DNA from: Candidatus Saccharimonadota bacterium
Lineage (GTDB): Bacteria; Patescibacteriota; Saccharimonadia; Saccharimonadales; Saccharimonadaceae
Direction of reading: 5' to 3'
Length of the DNA stretch: 64,000 nt
Assembly (NCBI GenBank): GCA_017460105.1
Contig: JAFUBS010000003.1
Coordinates: 62,001 to 126,000 of the forward strand
The notes under the pieces are model-generated. The model had not been told where the DNA came from. It saw only the letters and a program-made list of their open reading frames with translations, and did no database searches. This document shows, one piece after another, positions 17,403-26,033 of this stretch. How positions within the stretch are numbered: the first letter of the stretch is position 1; each line of letters opens with the position of its first letter. The position numbers and the translations under genes were made by a program.

Positions 17403-19586
17403 ATGTTCAAAAAAATTAAGAAGCGCGACGGTAAAATCGTAAATTTCAATCCGGAGAAGATTGCTGAGGCTATCGCTAAGGCGGGACTCAAGACTGAAGA
17501 ATTCAAGGCTGATAGAGCCAGAGCTCTCGCTGAGAAGGTTGTGAAGAGGGCTGAGGAAACTTTGAAGACTCGTACGCCGCACGTAGAGCAAATTCAGGAT
17601 ATTGTGGAAGAAGTGCTACTAGAATCTTCATTCAAGCGTACTGCGCGCGAATATATTCAATATCGCCAAGAGCGTTCTCGTATTCGTGAAGCGAAATCGG
17701 ATCTTATGAATATCTATAAGACTATTTCGCATGCAGATGCGAGCGAAGATTCTGACGTCAAGCGTTCTAACGCAAATGTTGACGGCAACTCTGCGATGGG
17801 TAAGATGCTTCAATTCGGCGCTGAGGGGTCTAAGGTTTTTGCTAAAACATTACTTCTTCGTCCTGATATTGCGGCAGCTCACGACAATGGCGATATTCAC
17901 ATTCATGATTTGGATTTTTATGCGACTGGTACGCTTACTTGCTGTCAGAGTGATCCTTTCGTGTTGTTTGAAAATGGCGGATTTAATACTGGGCATGGAC
18001 ACCTTCGTACGCCAAATTCGATTAGTTCTTATGGTGCACTGGCGGCTATCTTGCTCCAGGCCAACCAGAACGAACAACACGGCGGGCAGTCTATTCCGAA
18101 TTTTGATTATGCTTTGGCGCCAGGCGTTAATAAATCGTTCCGTAAGGCCCTCAAGAAGAATTTAGAAAAATACAATAAGTTTACCGGCAAGAAGCTGTCG
18201 CTTGAAGTAAAAGATTCTTATGAGTATGGTGATGACGATAAGTTAAAGAAAGCAAAATGGCCAAAAGAGGTAGTCGAGGCTTCAAACGAAGACGTCAATC
18301 GTGAGACTTTGCAGGCGATGGAGGGATTTGTGCATAACCTCAACACGATGCATTCGCGTGCTGGTGCGCAGGTGCCATTTACATCAATTAACTTTGGTAC
18401 TGATACTTCTGAGGCTGGACGCCTAGTTTCGAAATATTTGCTAGAGGCCACTGAAAATGGTCTTGGCAAGGGCGAAACACCAATTTTCCCAATTTCTATT
18501 TTTAAGGTAAAAGAGGGTGTCAATTATAATCCTGGCGATCCGAACTATGATTTGTTTAAGAAATCGATGGAGGTTTCAGCTAAGCGTTTGTTCCCGAATT
18601 TCTGCTTCATCGATGCGCCATACAATCTGAAGTATTACAAAAAAGGCGACTATCGTACTGAAATTGCGACAATGGGTTGCCGCACTCGCGTATTCGCTTC
18701 GGTATTTCCGGAGTCTGACGGGATTGTAACAGGACGTGGTAATTTGTCGTTCACTACTGTCAACCTAGTACGTCTTGGCATTAAGCATGGTATCGCTCTT
18801 GGCGAACGTAAAGAGGCCGATTGGGATGCTTTCTATACTGATTTAGATGAAAAGATGGACCTCGTAAAAGATGAGCTCTTGGAGCGTTTTGAATTCCAGG
18901 CAAATCAACACGTGCGTAACTTCCCGTTCTTGATGGGGCAAGGTAACTGGTTTGGTAGTGAAAAGCTTGGTTGGAATGATACTTTGCGTGATGTGATTAA
19001 GCACGGAACTTTGTCAATTGGCTTTATTGGCCTTGCCGAAACGCTGGTAGCGATGGTTGGAAAACATCATGGCGAAGATGCGGATGCACGCGAACTTGGC
19101 CTAGATATCATCACTCATATGCGTGAAAAATGTGATGAGTATTGTAAGAAATATAAGCTGAATTTCTCTTTGCTCGCTACTCCTGCGGAAGGCATTGCTG
19201 GCAGGTTCACTAAGATTGATCGCAAGGAATATGGTAAGATTAAAGGCGTAACAGATAGGGATTTCTATACTAACTCATTCCATGTGCCTGTGTATTATCC
19301 GATTTCTGCATTTGAGAAAATCGAGATTGAAGCGCCATACCATAATCTCTGTAATGCTGGGCATATTACTTATATCGAGCTTGATGGCGATCCATCTCAA
19401 AACTTGCCAGCCTTTGAGGCGGTAATTCGTAAGATGCACGATTGCGGAATTGGCTATGGCTCGGTAAACCATCCTGTAGACCGTGATCCGATTTGTGGAT
19501 TTTCTGGCATAATTACAGGTGACAGATGTCCACATTGCGGACGTTTGGAAGGTGATGTAAAGTTTGAGAAAGTTTGCTCTTGTTAA
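17403..19586 (+). CDS. nrdD: anaerobic (class III) ribonucleoside-triphosphate reductase, C-terminus truncated
   Basis: Reduces NTPs to dNTPs anaerobically. Residues 1-95 form an ATP-cone regulatory domain (KRDGKIVNFNPEKIAEAI). The catalytic barrel shows DNGDIHIHDLDF, GHGHLRTPNS, GETPIFPISIFKVKEGVNYNP and MGCRTRV. The C-terminal zinc region has CGFSGII and CPHCGR. The protein then ends FEKVCSC, where homologues continue with RRITGYL and the radical-bearing Gly, so about 35 residues are absent. ATG at 17403 follows AAGGAGG; a TTG at 17385 overlaps that site. The activase gene nrdG follows. Confidence 0.88.
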   Translation: MFKKIKKRDGKIVNFNPEKIAEAIAKAGLKTEEFKADRARALAEKVVKRAEETLKTRTPHVEQIQDIVEEVLLESSFKRTAREYIQYRQERSRIREAKSDLMNIYKTISHADASEDSDVKRSNANVDGNSAMGKMLQFGAEGSKVFAKTLLLRPDIAAAHDNGDIHIHDLDFYATGTLTCCQSDPFVLFENGGFNTGHGHLRTPNSISSYGALAAILLQANQNEQHGGQSIPNFDYALAPGVNKSFRKALKKNLEKYNKFTGKKLSLEVKDSYEYGDDDKLKKAKWPKEVVEASNEDVNRETLQAMEGFVHNLNTMHSRAGAQVPFTSINFGTDTSEAGRLVSKYLLEATENGLGKGETPIFPISIFKVKEGVNYNPGDPNYDLFKKSMEVSAKRLFPNFCFIDAPYNLKYYKKGDYRTEIATMGCRTRVFASVFPESDGIVTGRGNLSFTTVNLVRLGIKHGIALGERKEADWDAFYTDLDEKMDLVKDELLERFEFQANQHVRNFPFLMGQGNWFGSEKLGWNDTLRDVIKHGTLSIGFIGLAETLVAMVGKHHGEDADARELGLDIITHMREKCDEYCKKYKLNFSLLATPAEGIAGRFTKIDRKEYGKIKGVTDRDFYTNSFHVPVYYPISAFEKIEIEAPYHNLCNAGHITYIELDGDPSQNLPAFEAVIRKMHDCGIGYGSVNHPVDRDPICGFSGIITGDRCPHCGRLEGDVKFEKVCSC

Positions 19587-19593
19587 AGATTAT

Positions 19594-20142
19594 ATGGACT
19601 ACAATAAAATTGCAATTGAAAATTTGCGCAATTCGCCACAGCCGCCTGCGGGAAAGATTCGCTTGTCGGGACCGTGTGAGCACGACAATATCGTGAATGG
19701 TGATGGTCTTAGGGCGGTGGTTTGGACGCAGGGTTGCCCGAATCACTGTCCTGGATGCCAAAATCCAGAAACGTGGGATTTTGATGCAGGTGTTTTGGTG
19801 GACATTGACGACGTCTGCAAGAAGTTGGCGACTTTTCCTGGTCAGGCAGGGCTGACGTTTTGCGGCGGTGAACCCATGGTGCAACCAAAAGCATGCAAAC
19901 AAATTGCCGATTTCGTACGCAAAGAGCTGGGGTGGAATGTCTGGAGTTTTTCCGGTTTTACCTATGAACAGATTGAAGCGGCCGGTGGAGATGCTTGGGA
20001 ATTTTTGAAATCACTTGATGCACTAATCGATGGACCATTCATTAGAAGTCAGTTGGATTTTGGGCTGAAATACCGCGGTTCTCGTAATCAACGACTTCTA
20101 CATTTGGAGTACGGAACAGGAAAGATACTTTCTGTTGAATAA
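19594..20142 (+). CDS. nrdG: anaerobic ribonucleotide reductase activating protein
   Basis: Radical-SAM activase that installs the glycyl radical on NrdD using SAM and a 4Fe-4S cluster. The cluster motif CPNHCPGC follows WTQG, and TFCGGEPMVQP is the SAM-binding GGE segment. Length 182 aa from ATG 19594. A TTG at 19564 would add 10 residues and overlap nrdD by 23 nt. Tight linkage to nrdD supports the pair working together, although the expected glycine site of NrdD is missing. Confidence 0.88.
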   Translation: MDYNKIAIENLRNSPQPPAGKIRLSGPCEHDNIVNGDGLRAVVWTQGCPNHCPGCQNPETWDFDAGVLVDIDDVCKKLATFPGQAGLTFCGGEPMVQPKACKQIADFVRKELGWNVWSFSGFTYEQIEAAGGDAWEFLKSLDALIDGPFIRSQLDFGLKYRGSRNQRLLHLEYGTGKILSVE

Positions 20143-20172
20143 CTTGTCGTAGCACTAAAAAGTCGTAGTATT

Positions 20173-20195
20173 AAAACCGCCCGCTAGGCGGTTTT
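20173..20195 (+). terminator. nrdDG operon terminator
   Basis: AAAACCGCC/GGCGGTTTT stem with a 5-nt loop, 30 nt after the nrdG stop. Confidence 0.75.
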
Positions 20196-20234
20196 ATGCT
20201 ACAATGGTAATATAACTTATTTTTGCGGAGGTTT

Positions 20235-21011
20235 ATGAAAACTTTAGTGTTAGGTGCTGGCGCTTTTGGTACTGCGCTCGGGCAGATTTTGACCGAGAAT
20301 GGTCACAAGGCAAAGTATTACGACCCAGTTCTGGGTGTTTCGCTGAAAGATTGTCTTGACGATGTGGAAATACTTGTCTTAGTTGCGCCTTCTTTTGCTC
20401 TATCTGATCTATTGCCGAAATTGCCACATGATTTGCCCATGATTGTTGCTACAAAGGGAATACTTGATACACGGATATTTGAAGATTTTACAGACGTAAT
20501 GGCATTATCTGGGCCGGCTTTTGCGGATGAATTAAAGGCGCACCAGCCGTCCACTTTGACTACTACTGACGAGCGTGTGAAGGAATTATTTGGTACTGAT
20601 TATTTGAGTTTTGATTATACTACTGACATAAAAGGTGTATTTCTCTGTGGTGCATTAAAGAATGTCTATGCGCTCCTCGCGGGGCTTAGGAAATTGGAAC
20701 GAGATACTCCCGACTACGAGAAGAATTTAACGGTTTTTGCGGAAGAAATGAAGGCGCTCCTGTCGGCAAACGGAGCGGAGGCGAGGACTGTGGAGTTAGC
20801 TTGCGGTATTGGTGATCTTAGGCTCACCTGCGGTCTGCCTTCACGCAATTTCGAATTTGGCACAATTTTAGCCGACAATCCGCATGCAAAGCCAGAGAAG
20901 ACCGTAGAGGGACTAAGCGCGCTTCGCAAAATCTCTGAGGGCGCTATTAAGGTGCCGGATTCGGCTATCAATATGAAAGAATTGATCGAAAGGAGTAAAG
21001 AATGGGCCTAA
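20235..21011 (+). CDS. gpsA: short NAD(P)-dependent glycerol-3-phosphate dehydrogenase-like protein
   Basis: Makes sn-glycerol-3-phosphate from DHAP for phospholipids. The Rossmann motif is VLGAGAFGTALGQILTENGH. GPAFADELKAHQPS matches the GPSFAxE family motif. The catalytic Lys is in CGALKNVYALLAGL, and GIGDLRLTC corresponds to GxGDLxxTC. At 258 aa it is some 70 residues shorter than typical GpsA. ATG at 20235 follows a GGAGG site; a TTG at 20223 overlaps that site. It overlaps the helicase gene by 10 nt. Confidence 0.85.
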   Translation: MKTLVLGAGAFGTALGQILTENGHKAKYYDPVLGVSLKDCLDDVEILVLVAPSFALSDLLPKLPHDLPMIVATKGILDTRIFEDFTDVMALSGPAFADELKAHQPSTLTTTDERVKELFGTDYLSFDYTTDIKGVFLCGALKNVYALLAGLRKLERDTPDYEKNLTVFAEEMKALLSANGAEARTVELACGIGDLRLTCGLPSRNFEFGTILADNPHAKPEKTVEGLSALRKISEGAIKVPDSAINMKELIERSKEWA

Positions 21012-24000
21012 ATGCGAAACAGAAGGAAGCGGTTGAGTATCTAGAGGGGCCACTATTGGTCTTGGCTGGCCCTGGTACTGGCAAGACCCAGCTGCTTTCC
21101 GAAAAAGTAACTTATATTTTGCAGCACACTGATACCAACCCGGAGAATATTTTGTGTCTTACTTTTACTGAGACAGGCGCTATGAATATGCGCGAACGCT
21201 TGAAGTCGATTATTGGTAAAGATGGTTTGAAGGTAAATATTGGGACTTATCATGCTTTTGGCTCTGATATTTTGGCACAATATAAAAATTATGCCGAAAA
21301 CTACGATCGACGACTCGACGCCGCTATTGATGAGGTGACTCAATACAAGATTGTGAATAGTTTTCAGGACAAGTTGCCAGGGACAGATATTATTCGCGGC
21401 GATAATGTCAAGGATATCATCAGTGTAATTTCGGAGGCGAAGTCAGCAGGACTAAATGCGGACGATTTGGAATTAATTGCCAAGCAAAATATTGAAGATT
21501 CGAAAGTTTTGTCAGAGGCAATTTCGCCTTTTTTGTTAAAGATTGTGCCGAGGGTTTTTAAAACTTCGTATGATAATGCCTATGCGCCGATTTATAGTTT
21601 TCTTAGTAGTTATGAGAATTTACCTCCTATCACTAAGAACATTGAACGTTCGATTGGCGGGTTGGCGCGAGATTTGAAGGCGGCAATTGTAGAGGCGGAA
21701 AGTACAGAAAAAATAAAACCATTGTCGGATTGGAAAGACAAGTATTTTGAAAAAGACGGAAAGGGCAACTATCGCCTGCGCGATAGGGTAGCCAACAAGA
21801 AATTGCTTAGTATTGCTCATCTAATGCGCGATTATCAGAATTATTTGGTCGAAAACGGCCTTTATGATTTTGATGACATGATTGAGGAAGCGGTAAGGAT
21901 ACTGCGCGAAGATGACGGTTTCCGGATGACGTTGCAAGAGCGGTATCAATTTATCATGTTGGATGAATTTCAAGACACGAACCCCTCTCAGTTTATGATT
22001 GTGAAGCAAATTACTGATTACGAAAAGCCGTTGATTATGGCAGTAGGAGATGACGATCAGGCAATTTATGAGTTCCAGGGTGCGCTCGCGACGAACTTGA
22101 GCGATTTTCAGGAGCATTATTCTGCACACGTGATTCCTCTGGTTGAAAACTATCGCAGCACGCAAGAAATTCTCGATTTTTCACGCGAGATTATTAATCA
22201 GGCACCAGATAGATTTGCCGACAAGATGTTGGAGGCGCACAAGCCCGATCCGGTGCAGTCGCAAATTGAGCGTCGCGAATTCTTGTCATCTGATCAAGAA
22301 TATGCTTTTGTGGCAAATAAGATTAACGAACTTATTCACTCTGGCGTTAAACAGAGCGATATCGCAATCATCTCTTATAAAACTAAATATTTTATGCCGC
22401 TCCTGCCTTATCTGAAGGCGCATCCGGAAATTAAGATTGCTTACGAAAAACGTGATAACTTACTGGAAGACGAAAAAATGCACGAGCTCTTTACAATGGC
22501 GAGATTTGTATACGAGCTAGCGAATCAGCTAAGACCGACGGTGTCGGTGCTCGAGGTGCTTTCGTATCCGTTCTTTGATTTGCCAATGCTTGAAGTAGTC
22601 AAAATGGCAAATAAGGCTAGGGCAGAGCATCGGCCTTTGTTTGAGGCTTTGCTTGATGCTGAGGATGAAAGAATACATACGGTCGCGCAGTTCTTTACAG
22701 ATTTGATTGCAAAGGCATTCAATGAACCGTTGGAGATAGTACTGGACTACTTGATTGGCACTGTAGAGCTGAATGGGTATCGTTGTCCTTTTGTGCAGTA
22801 TTATACGAATCCTGCTAATATTGATGCAGAAAAATCCTCGGAGTATAGTGCTTTTACTTTGTATGAGAATTTGGCATCGCTCAGAGGGAAGCTTAACAAA
22901 CATTTTGGCGAAAAGAAGTTGCGTCTTTCTGATTTAATCTCTATGCTTGATGATTATAATGAGGCGGAAATGCCGCTCAATACTACGAGTCCGTATCGAG
23001 ATGCAGATGAGGCTGTGCAGGTGCTTTCAGCGCACAAGTCAAAGGGGCTAGAGTTTGAATATGTATTTATCATCTCTGCCGACCATACAGCTTGGGGCAA
23101 GGGAAAAGGTAATAACAATTTGCTGGCATTACCGAAGAACCTGATGCAAATTCGTCATACTGGTACTACGGATGGCGAAAAGTTGCGTATCCTCTATGTA
23201 GCATTGACGAGAGCAAAGAGCCATCTATATATCACAAATTCGCTACATGACTTTAATGGTAAGTCGCCGGAGAGATTGGAATATTTCGATGAGAAGTTAG
23301 AAAAAACTGAGGCTGGAGAAATGGTGGTTTCGCCGTTTTTGCCAAATAAATATGTGATATTAGATTATAATGAGGGCGCGCTCGATTCTTCCGCAAAACA
23401 GAGGTCGGCGGATGGGCTGAGGCTCTGGCTGGCGCCATATGTGAAAGCTTCGCCGGATATGCGTGCATTATATAAAGAACGCTTAAAGAATTACCGCCTG
23501 TCGCCTACTTCGCTAACAAGTTTTGTAGATGTTGTATACGCTGGGCCGACAGAATTTATAAAACGACAAATTCTCCATGCTGATAGCGAACCGGAAGACG
23601 AGTCGCTCGCTATGGGAAATTTAATTCACAAGACTTTTGAGGCTGTTACGAATACGAAGCTATCTGATGAGCAGGCTGTGAAATTCTTCCTAGATGAACT
23701 AGAGAAACACGATCTGTCTCCAGAAATTTCTCAGAAGATTCGAGAAAAAGGACCTTCTGAACTTGCAATCTCGCTTGCTGCTTTTGGTGATATTCTGAGA
23801 CAGGGTAAGGCGGAGGTAGACTTTGCGAAAGAGAAACTATCAGTTGAAGGAGTGCCGGTAACTGGAAAGATTGACCATTTGATTATTGACGAGCAGAACA
23901 AGTCCATTGAGATTTACGACTATAAGACTGGCGGCTATCACAAGGAAAAATGGAAGTCACATGCAACGCTTTATAAATATATGCTGCAACTCGGTTTCTA

Positions 24001-24289
24001 CAAGTTGTTACTCAATAATTCACCGAATTATGCAAAATATAAGGTAGAGAGAGCCCATATTTTGTTTGTTTCGCCGGATAAGGACGGTGAAGTATACGAT
24101 AAATTGTACGAATTTAATGATGAAGATGAGAAAGAATTAATTCAGCTGATAAAGGTCGTTTATCACGAAATATCCACGCTTGAATTTATGGATGATGATG
24201 AATTAATGCGTACTCCGGATAATTCTCTTGGAATTAAAGACATTAAAGCTTTTATCGAGCTCATGCTTGCAAAGGTCGTCAAATCCTAG
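21002..24289 (+). CDS. UvrD/PcrA-type superfamily 1 helicase fused to a RecB-like nuclease
   Basis: A 1095-aa DNA-repair helicase-nuclease. Walker A is GPGTGKT (residues 23-29) and motif II is DEFQDTNPSQ (about 321). Motif III region reads GDDDQAIYEFQGA and motif VI reads LYVALTRAKSHLYI. The C-terminal PD-(D/E)XK domain has LIHKTFEAV, GKIDHLIID (about 956) and IYDYKTGG (about 972). The architecture resembles AddA/RecB-like helicases and could substitute for RecBCD/AddAB. An AAAGGAG site precedes the ATG, which lies inside the gpsA 3' end. Confidence 0.9.
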   Translation: MGLNAKQKEAVEYLEGPLLVLAGPGTGKTQLLSEKVTYILQHTDTNPENILCLTFTETGAMNMRERLKSIIGKDGLKVNIGTYHAFGSDILAQYKNYAENYDRRLDAAIDEVTQYKIVNSFQDKLPGTDIIRGDNVKDIISVISEAKSAGLNADDLELIAKQNIEDSKVLSEAISPFLLKIVPRVFKTSYDNAYAPIYSFLSSYENLPPITKNIERSIGGLARDLKAAIVEAESTEKIKPLSDWKDKYFEKDGKGNYRLRDRVANKKLLSIAHLMRDYQNYLVENGLYDFDDMIEEAVRILREDDGFRMTLQERYQFIMLDEFQDTNPSQFMIVKQITDYEKPLIMAVGDDDQAIYEFQGALATNLSDFQEHYSAHVIPLVENYRSTQEILDFSREIINQAPDRFADKMLEAHKPDPVQSQIERREFLSSDQEYAFVANKINELIHSGVKQSDIAIISYKTKYFMPLLPYLKAHPEIKIAYEKRDNLLEDEKMHELFTMARFVYELANQLRPTVSVLEVLSYPFFDLPMLEVVKMANKARAEHRPLFEALLDAEDERIHTVAQFFTDLIAKAFNEPLEIVLDYLIGTVELNGYRCPFVQYYTNPANIDAEKSSEYSAFTLYENLASLRGKLNKHFGEKKLRLSDLISMLDDYNEAEMPLNTTSPYRDADEAVQVLSAHKSKGLEFEYVFIISADHTAWGKGKGNNNLLALPKNLMQIRHTGTTDGEKLRILYVALTRAKSHLYITNSLHDFNGKSPERLEYFDEKLEKTEAGEMVVSPFLPNKYVILDYNEGALDSSAKQRSADGLRLWLAPYVKASPDMRALYKERLKNYRLSPTSLTSFVDVVYAGPTEFIKRQILHADSEPEDESLAMGNLIHKTFEAVTNTKLSDEQAVKFFLDELEKHDLSPEISQKIREKGPSELAISLAAFGDILRQGKAEVDFAKEKLSVEGVPVTGKIDHLIIDEQNKSIEIYDYKTGGYHKEKWKSHATLYKYMLQLGFYKLLLNNSPNYAKYKVERAHILFVSPDKDGEVYDKLYEFNDEDEKELIQLIKVVYHEISTLEFMDDDELMRTPDNSLGIKDIKAFIELMLAKVVKS

Positions 24290-24366
24290 TATAATGTGAA
24301 TGCTAGATATTGCTTTAGGGGTGAAAAGCTGAACAATCTAGTGCACATTAGAAAGGAGGTGACGCG

Positions 24367-24519
24367 ATGGCACGTATTCATTCCATTACTTGGAGCTGTC
24401 CGCGCTGCGGGAGACCGTTTCTGACTGAACAGCAGATGCAGATTCATTATCTGTCCTGTGGTAAATCTTTCTTTCAGGAAGACGCTCTGGCGGTTTGCGA
24501 ATTTCTCGGACTCGAATAG
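24367..24519 (+). CDS. 50-aa putative zinc-finger protein
   Basis: Small ORF with an unusually strong ribosome site (AAAGGAGGTGA, 5 nt before ATG), which supports real translation. The protein reads CPRC (Cys11, Cys14), then His27-xxx-Cys31, a CCHC arrangement that could bind zinc. I do not recognise the family. A TATAAT at 24290-24295 and a leader with an imperfect hairpin (24303-24312 with 24334-24341) precede it, and a good terminator follows. It is a free-standing unit between the helicase gene and rpmG. Confidence 0.65.
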   Translation: MARIHSITWSCPRCGRPFLTEQQMQIHYLSCGKSFFQEDALAVCEFLGLE

Positions 24520-24538
24520 TCCGCGTTCATCTTATTTT

Positions 24539-24570
24539 AGGCAAGAACCCAGATAGGTCTTGCCTTTTTT
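24539..24570 (+). terminator. terminator of the zinc-finger gene
   Basis: AGGCAAGA/TCTTGCCT stem with an 11-nt loop followed by TTTTT. Confidence 0.8.
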
Positions 24571-24599
24571 CTTGTCTTGTGATATTATTGTAGATAATT

Positions 24600-24809
24600 A
24601 TGGCAAAGAAGAATAATACTAAAAGAAAGCTCGTAGGACTTGTGTCCGAAGAATCTGGTGTCCGCGCTTATTACACTAAGAAGAACACTATGAATACTCC
24701 TGACAAGCTCAGCCTCAAGAAGTATGATCCGGTACTTCGTAAGCATGTAGTTTTCACAGAGACCAAGAAGAATCTCGGACGTAACGAAGTCAAAGAGAAG
24801 AAACGCTAA
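24600..24809 (+). CDS. rpmG: 50S ribosomal protein L33
   Basis: bL33, a small basic large-subunit protein near the E site. Its 69 aa carry the family signature [20 protein letters not shown] and [13 protein letters not shown]. It has no cysteines, so it is the zinc-independent form. The start ATG has little room for a ribosome site. A terminator follows directly. Confidence 0.92.
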   Translation: MAKKNNTKRKLVGLVSEESGVRAYYTKKNTMNTPDKLSLKKYDPVLRKHVVFTETKKNLGRNEVKEKKR

Positions 24810-24810
24810 C

Positions 24811-24840
24811 AAAAATAATCCCCGGTGGGATTATTTTTTT
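24811..24840. terminator. bidirectional terminator between rpmG and the GH57 gene
   Basis: AATAATCCC/GGGATTATT stem followed by a T-run on the plus strand and flanked by A-rich sequence on the other side. The last codons of the minus-strand GH57 gene overlap it. Confidence 0.75.
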
Positions 24841-26033
24841 GTGCTGTCTAGGCGATATTCGATGTCGCGTAGGACATTCATATAATACATAAATGATTCG
24901 TATGGCGAAGCGTAGGCTGAGAAATAGGCGTGGACGTCACCATCGTTCCAATACTTGGTGCACATCGAATACGGATGATCCGAGGTGGTCATATAACGCC
25001 ATTCGGATATTAGCTTGTCGTTCTTTGATGCAAGAACATTCTCGCGAAGGGCATAGATTTCTTTCATGGCGGTTTCTTGCATAGCGTTGGAGAGCCAGGC
25101 TGATAAATCGCGTTCGGTGTCGGCCCAGGTAACCGTTTCTGGTATGGAAATTTCGTCGACTGGCACTGTGAGCTCGGCGGCTTCAGAGGTGGTGACGAAC
25201 TTATTGTCGTATTCGGAGAGCCAAGAGCCGATAAATTCGTTCATAAATGCGAAAATTCCGGTGTCTTCCCATTGATGCTCGCCGAAGGTCTCAAAGTCCA
25301 TAAATAGATTAATGAGTGGGCCGCGCAGACAGTCGTCATCAATCCATCTTTGGTATTTTGGCACGGTGAGAGGCCATTCTTTCCATCCGCGATTAGAGAA
25401 ACGAAATGCAATATCGTCGGATAAGCGATAATTCTTGAGCAATAATTTGATATTCTTGGTGCCAGCTGGGCGGTAGACATAATTAGGGCTGCGCCAGCCG
25501 AGAACTTTGTCCCAGCCCTCAGCCAGGATGGCTTTGTAGCCGTGCTCGTCTGCCCAATGAGCAAGGTCGTCATTGTAAGCTAGCTCGGTGTTGCGAAAAG
25601 TAGTAGGAGTCGTGCCAAAACAGCGCTTAATTGCTTCTGAGTGCAGATTGACTTGCGCTTCAAACTCGTCTCGATTATAGAAGAAGGCGAGGGAATGGTA
25701 GTACGTCTCACCGACGATTTCGACCTGTCCGGTCTTAACCATGCGCGCGATTTGGTCGATAAGCTCTGGCGCCCATTTCTCGGCCTGTTCTAGCCATGTG
25801 CCAGTAATCGATAAAGAAAATTTAAAATTTGGATGTAATTTAATATTATGTTCGAGCAGAGCCAACATCGGGCGGTAGCTCTTCTCGGTGACTTTACGAA
25901 AAATACGTTCGTTGCTTTGGCGGCCGTCGTACTTATCTTTGAAATAATCAGACTTATTAGATACATCAAAAATGGAATACTCGCGATAGCGAATCGGCTG
26001 ATGAATGTGTAGATAAAGACAGATTGCTCGCAT
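24831..26033 (-). CDS. GH57 family alpha-amylase/glucanotransferase-like enzyme
   Basis: Retaining alpha-glucan hydrolase or transferase of glycoside hydrolase family 57. Motifs in order are HIHQP, GETYYHS, FRNTELAYND (with the catalytic Glu nucleophile region) and FMDFETFGEHQ (Asp acid/base). Length is 400 aa with no signal peptide, so it acts in the cytoplasm. ATG at 26033 overlaps the stop of the upstream glycosyltransferase by one base (TGATG), giving tight coupling. Such GH57-GT pairs are typical of glycogen-like storage metabolism. Confidence 0.88.
   Translation of the reverse strand: MRAICLYLHIHQPIRYREYSIFDVSNKSDYFKDKYDGRQSNERIFRKVTEKSYRPMLALLEHNIKLHPNFKFSLSITGTWLEQAEKWAPELIDQIARMVKTGQVEIVGETYYHSLAFFYNRDEFEAQVNLHSEAIKRCFGTTPTTFRNTELAYNDDLAHWADEHGYKAILAEGWDKVLGWRSPNYVYRPAGTKNIKLLLKNYRLSDDIAFRFSNRGWKEWPLTVPKYQRWIDDDCLRGPLINLFMDFETFGEHQWEDTGIFAFMNEFIGSWLSEYDNKFVTTSEAAELTVPVDEISIPETVTWADTERDLSAWLSNAMQETAMKEIYALRENVLASKNDKLISEWRYMTTSDHPYSMCTKYWNDGDVHAYFSAYASPYESFMYYMNVLRDIEYRLDSTKK

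Noticed and set aside
19564-19593. TTG start of nrdG overlapping nrdD
   Set aside because: It would work only as a coupled start with no ribosome site. The ATG at 19594 gives a normal NrdG N-terminus.
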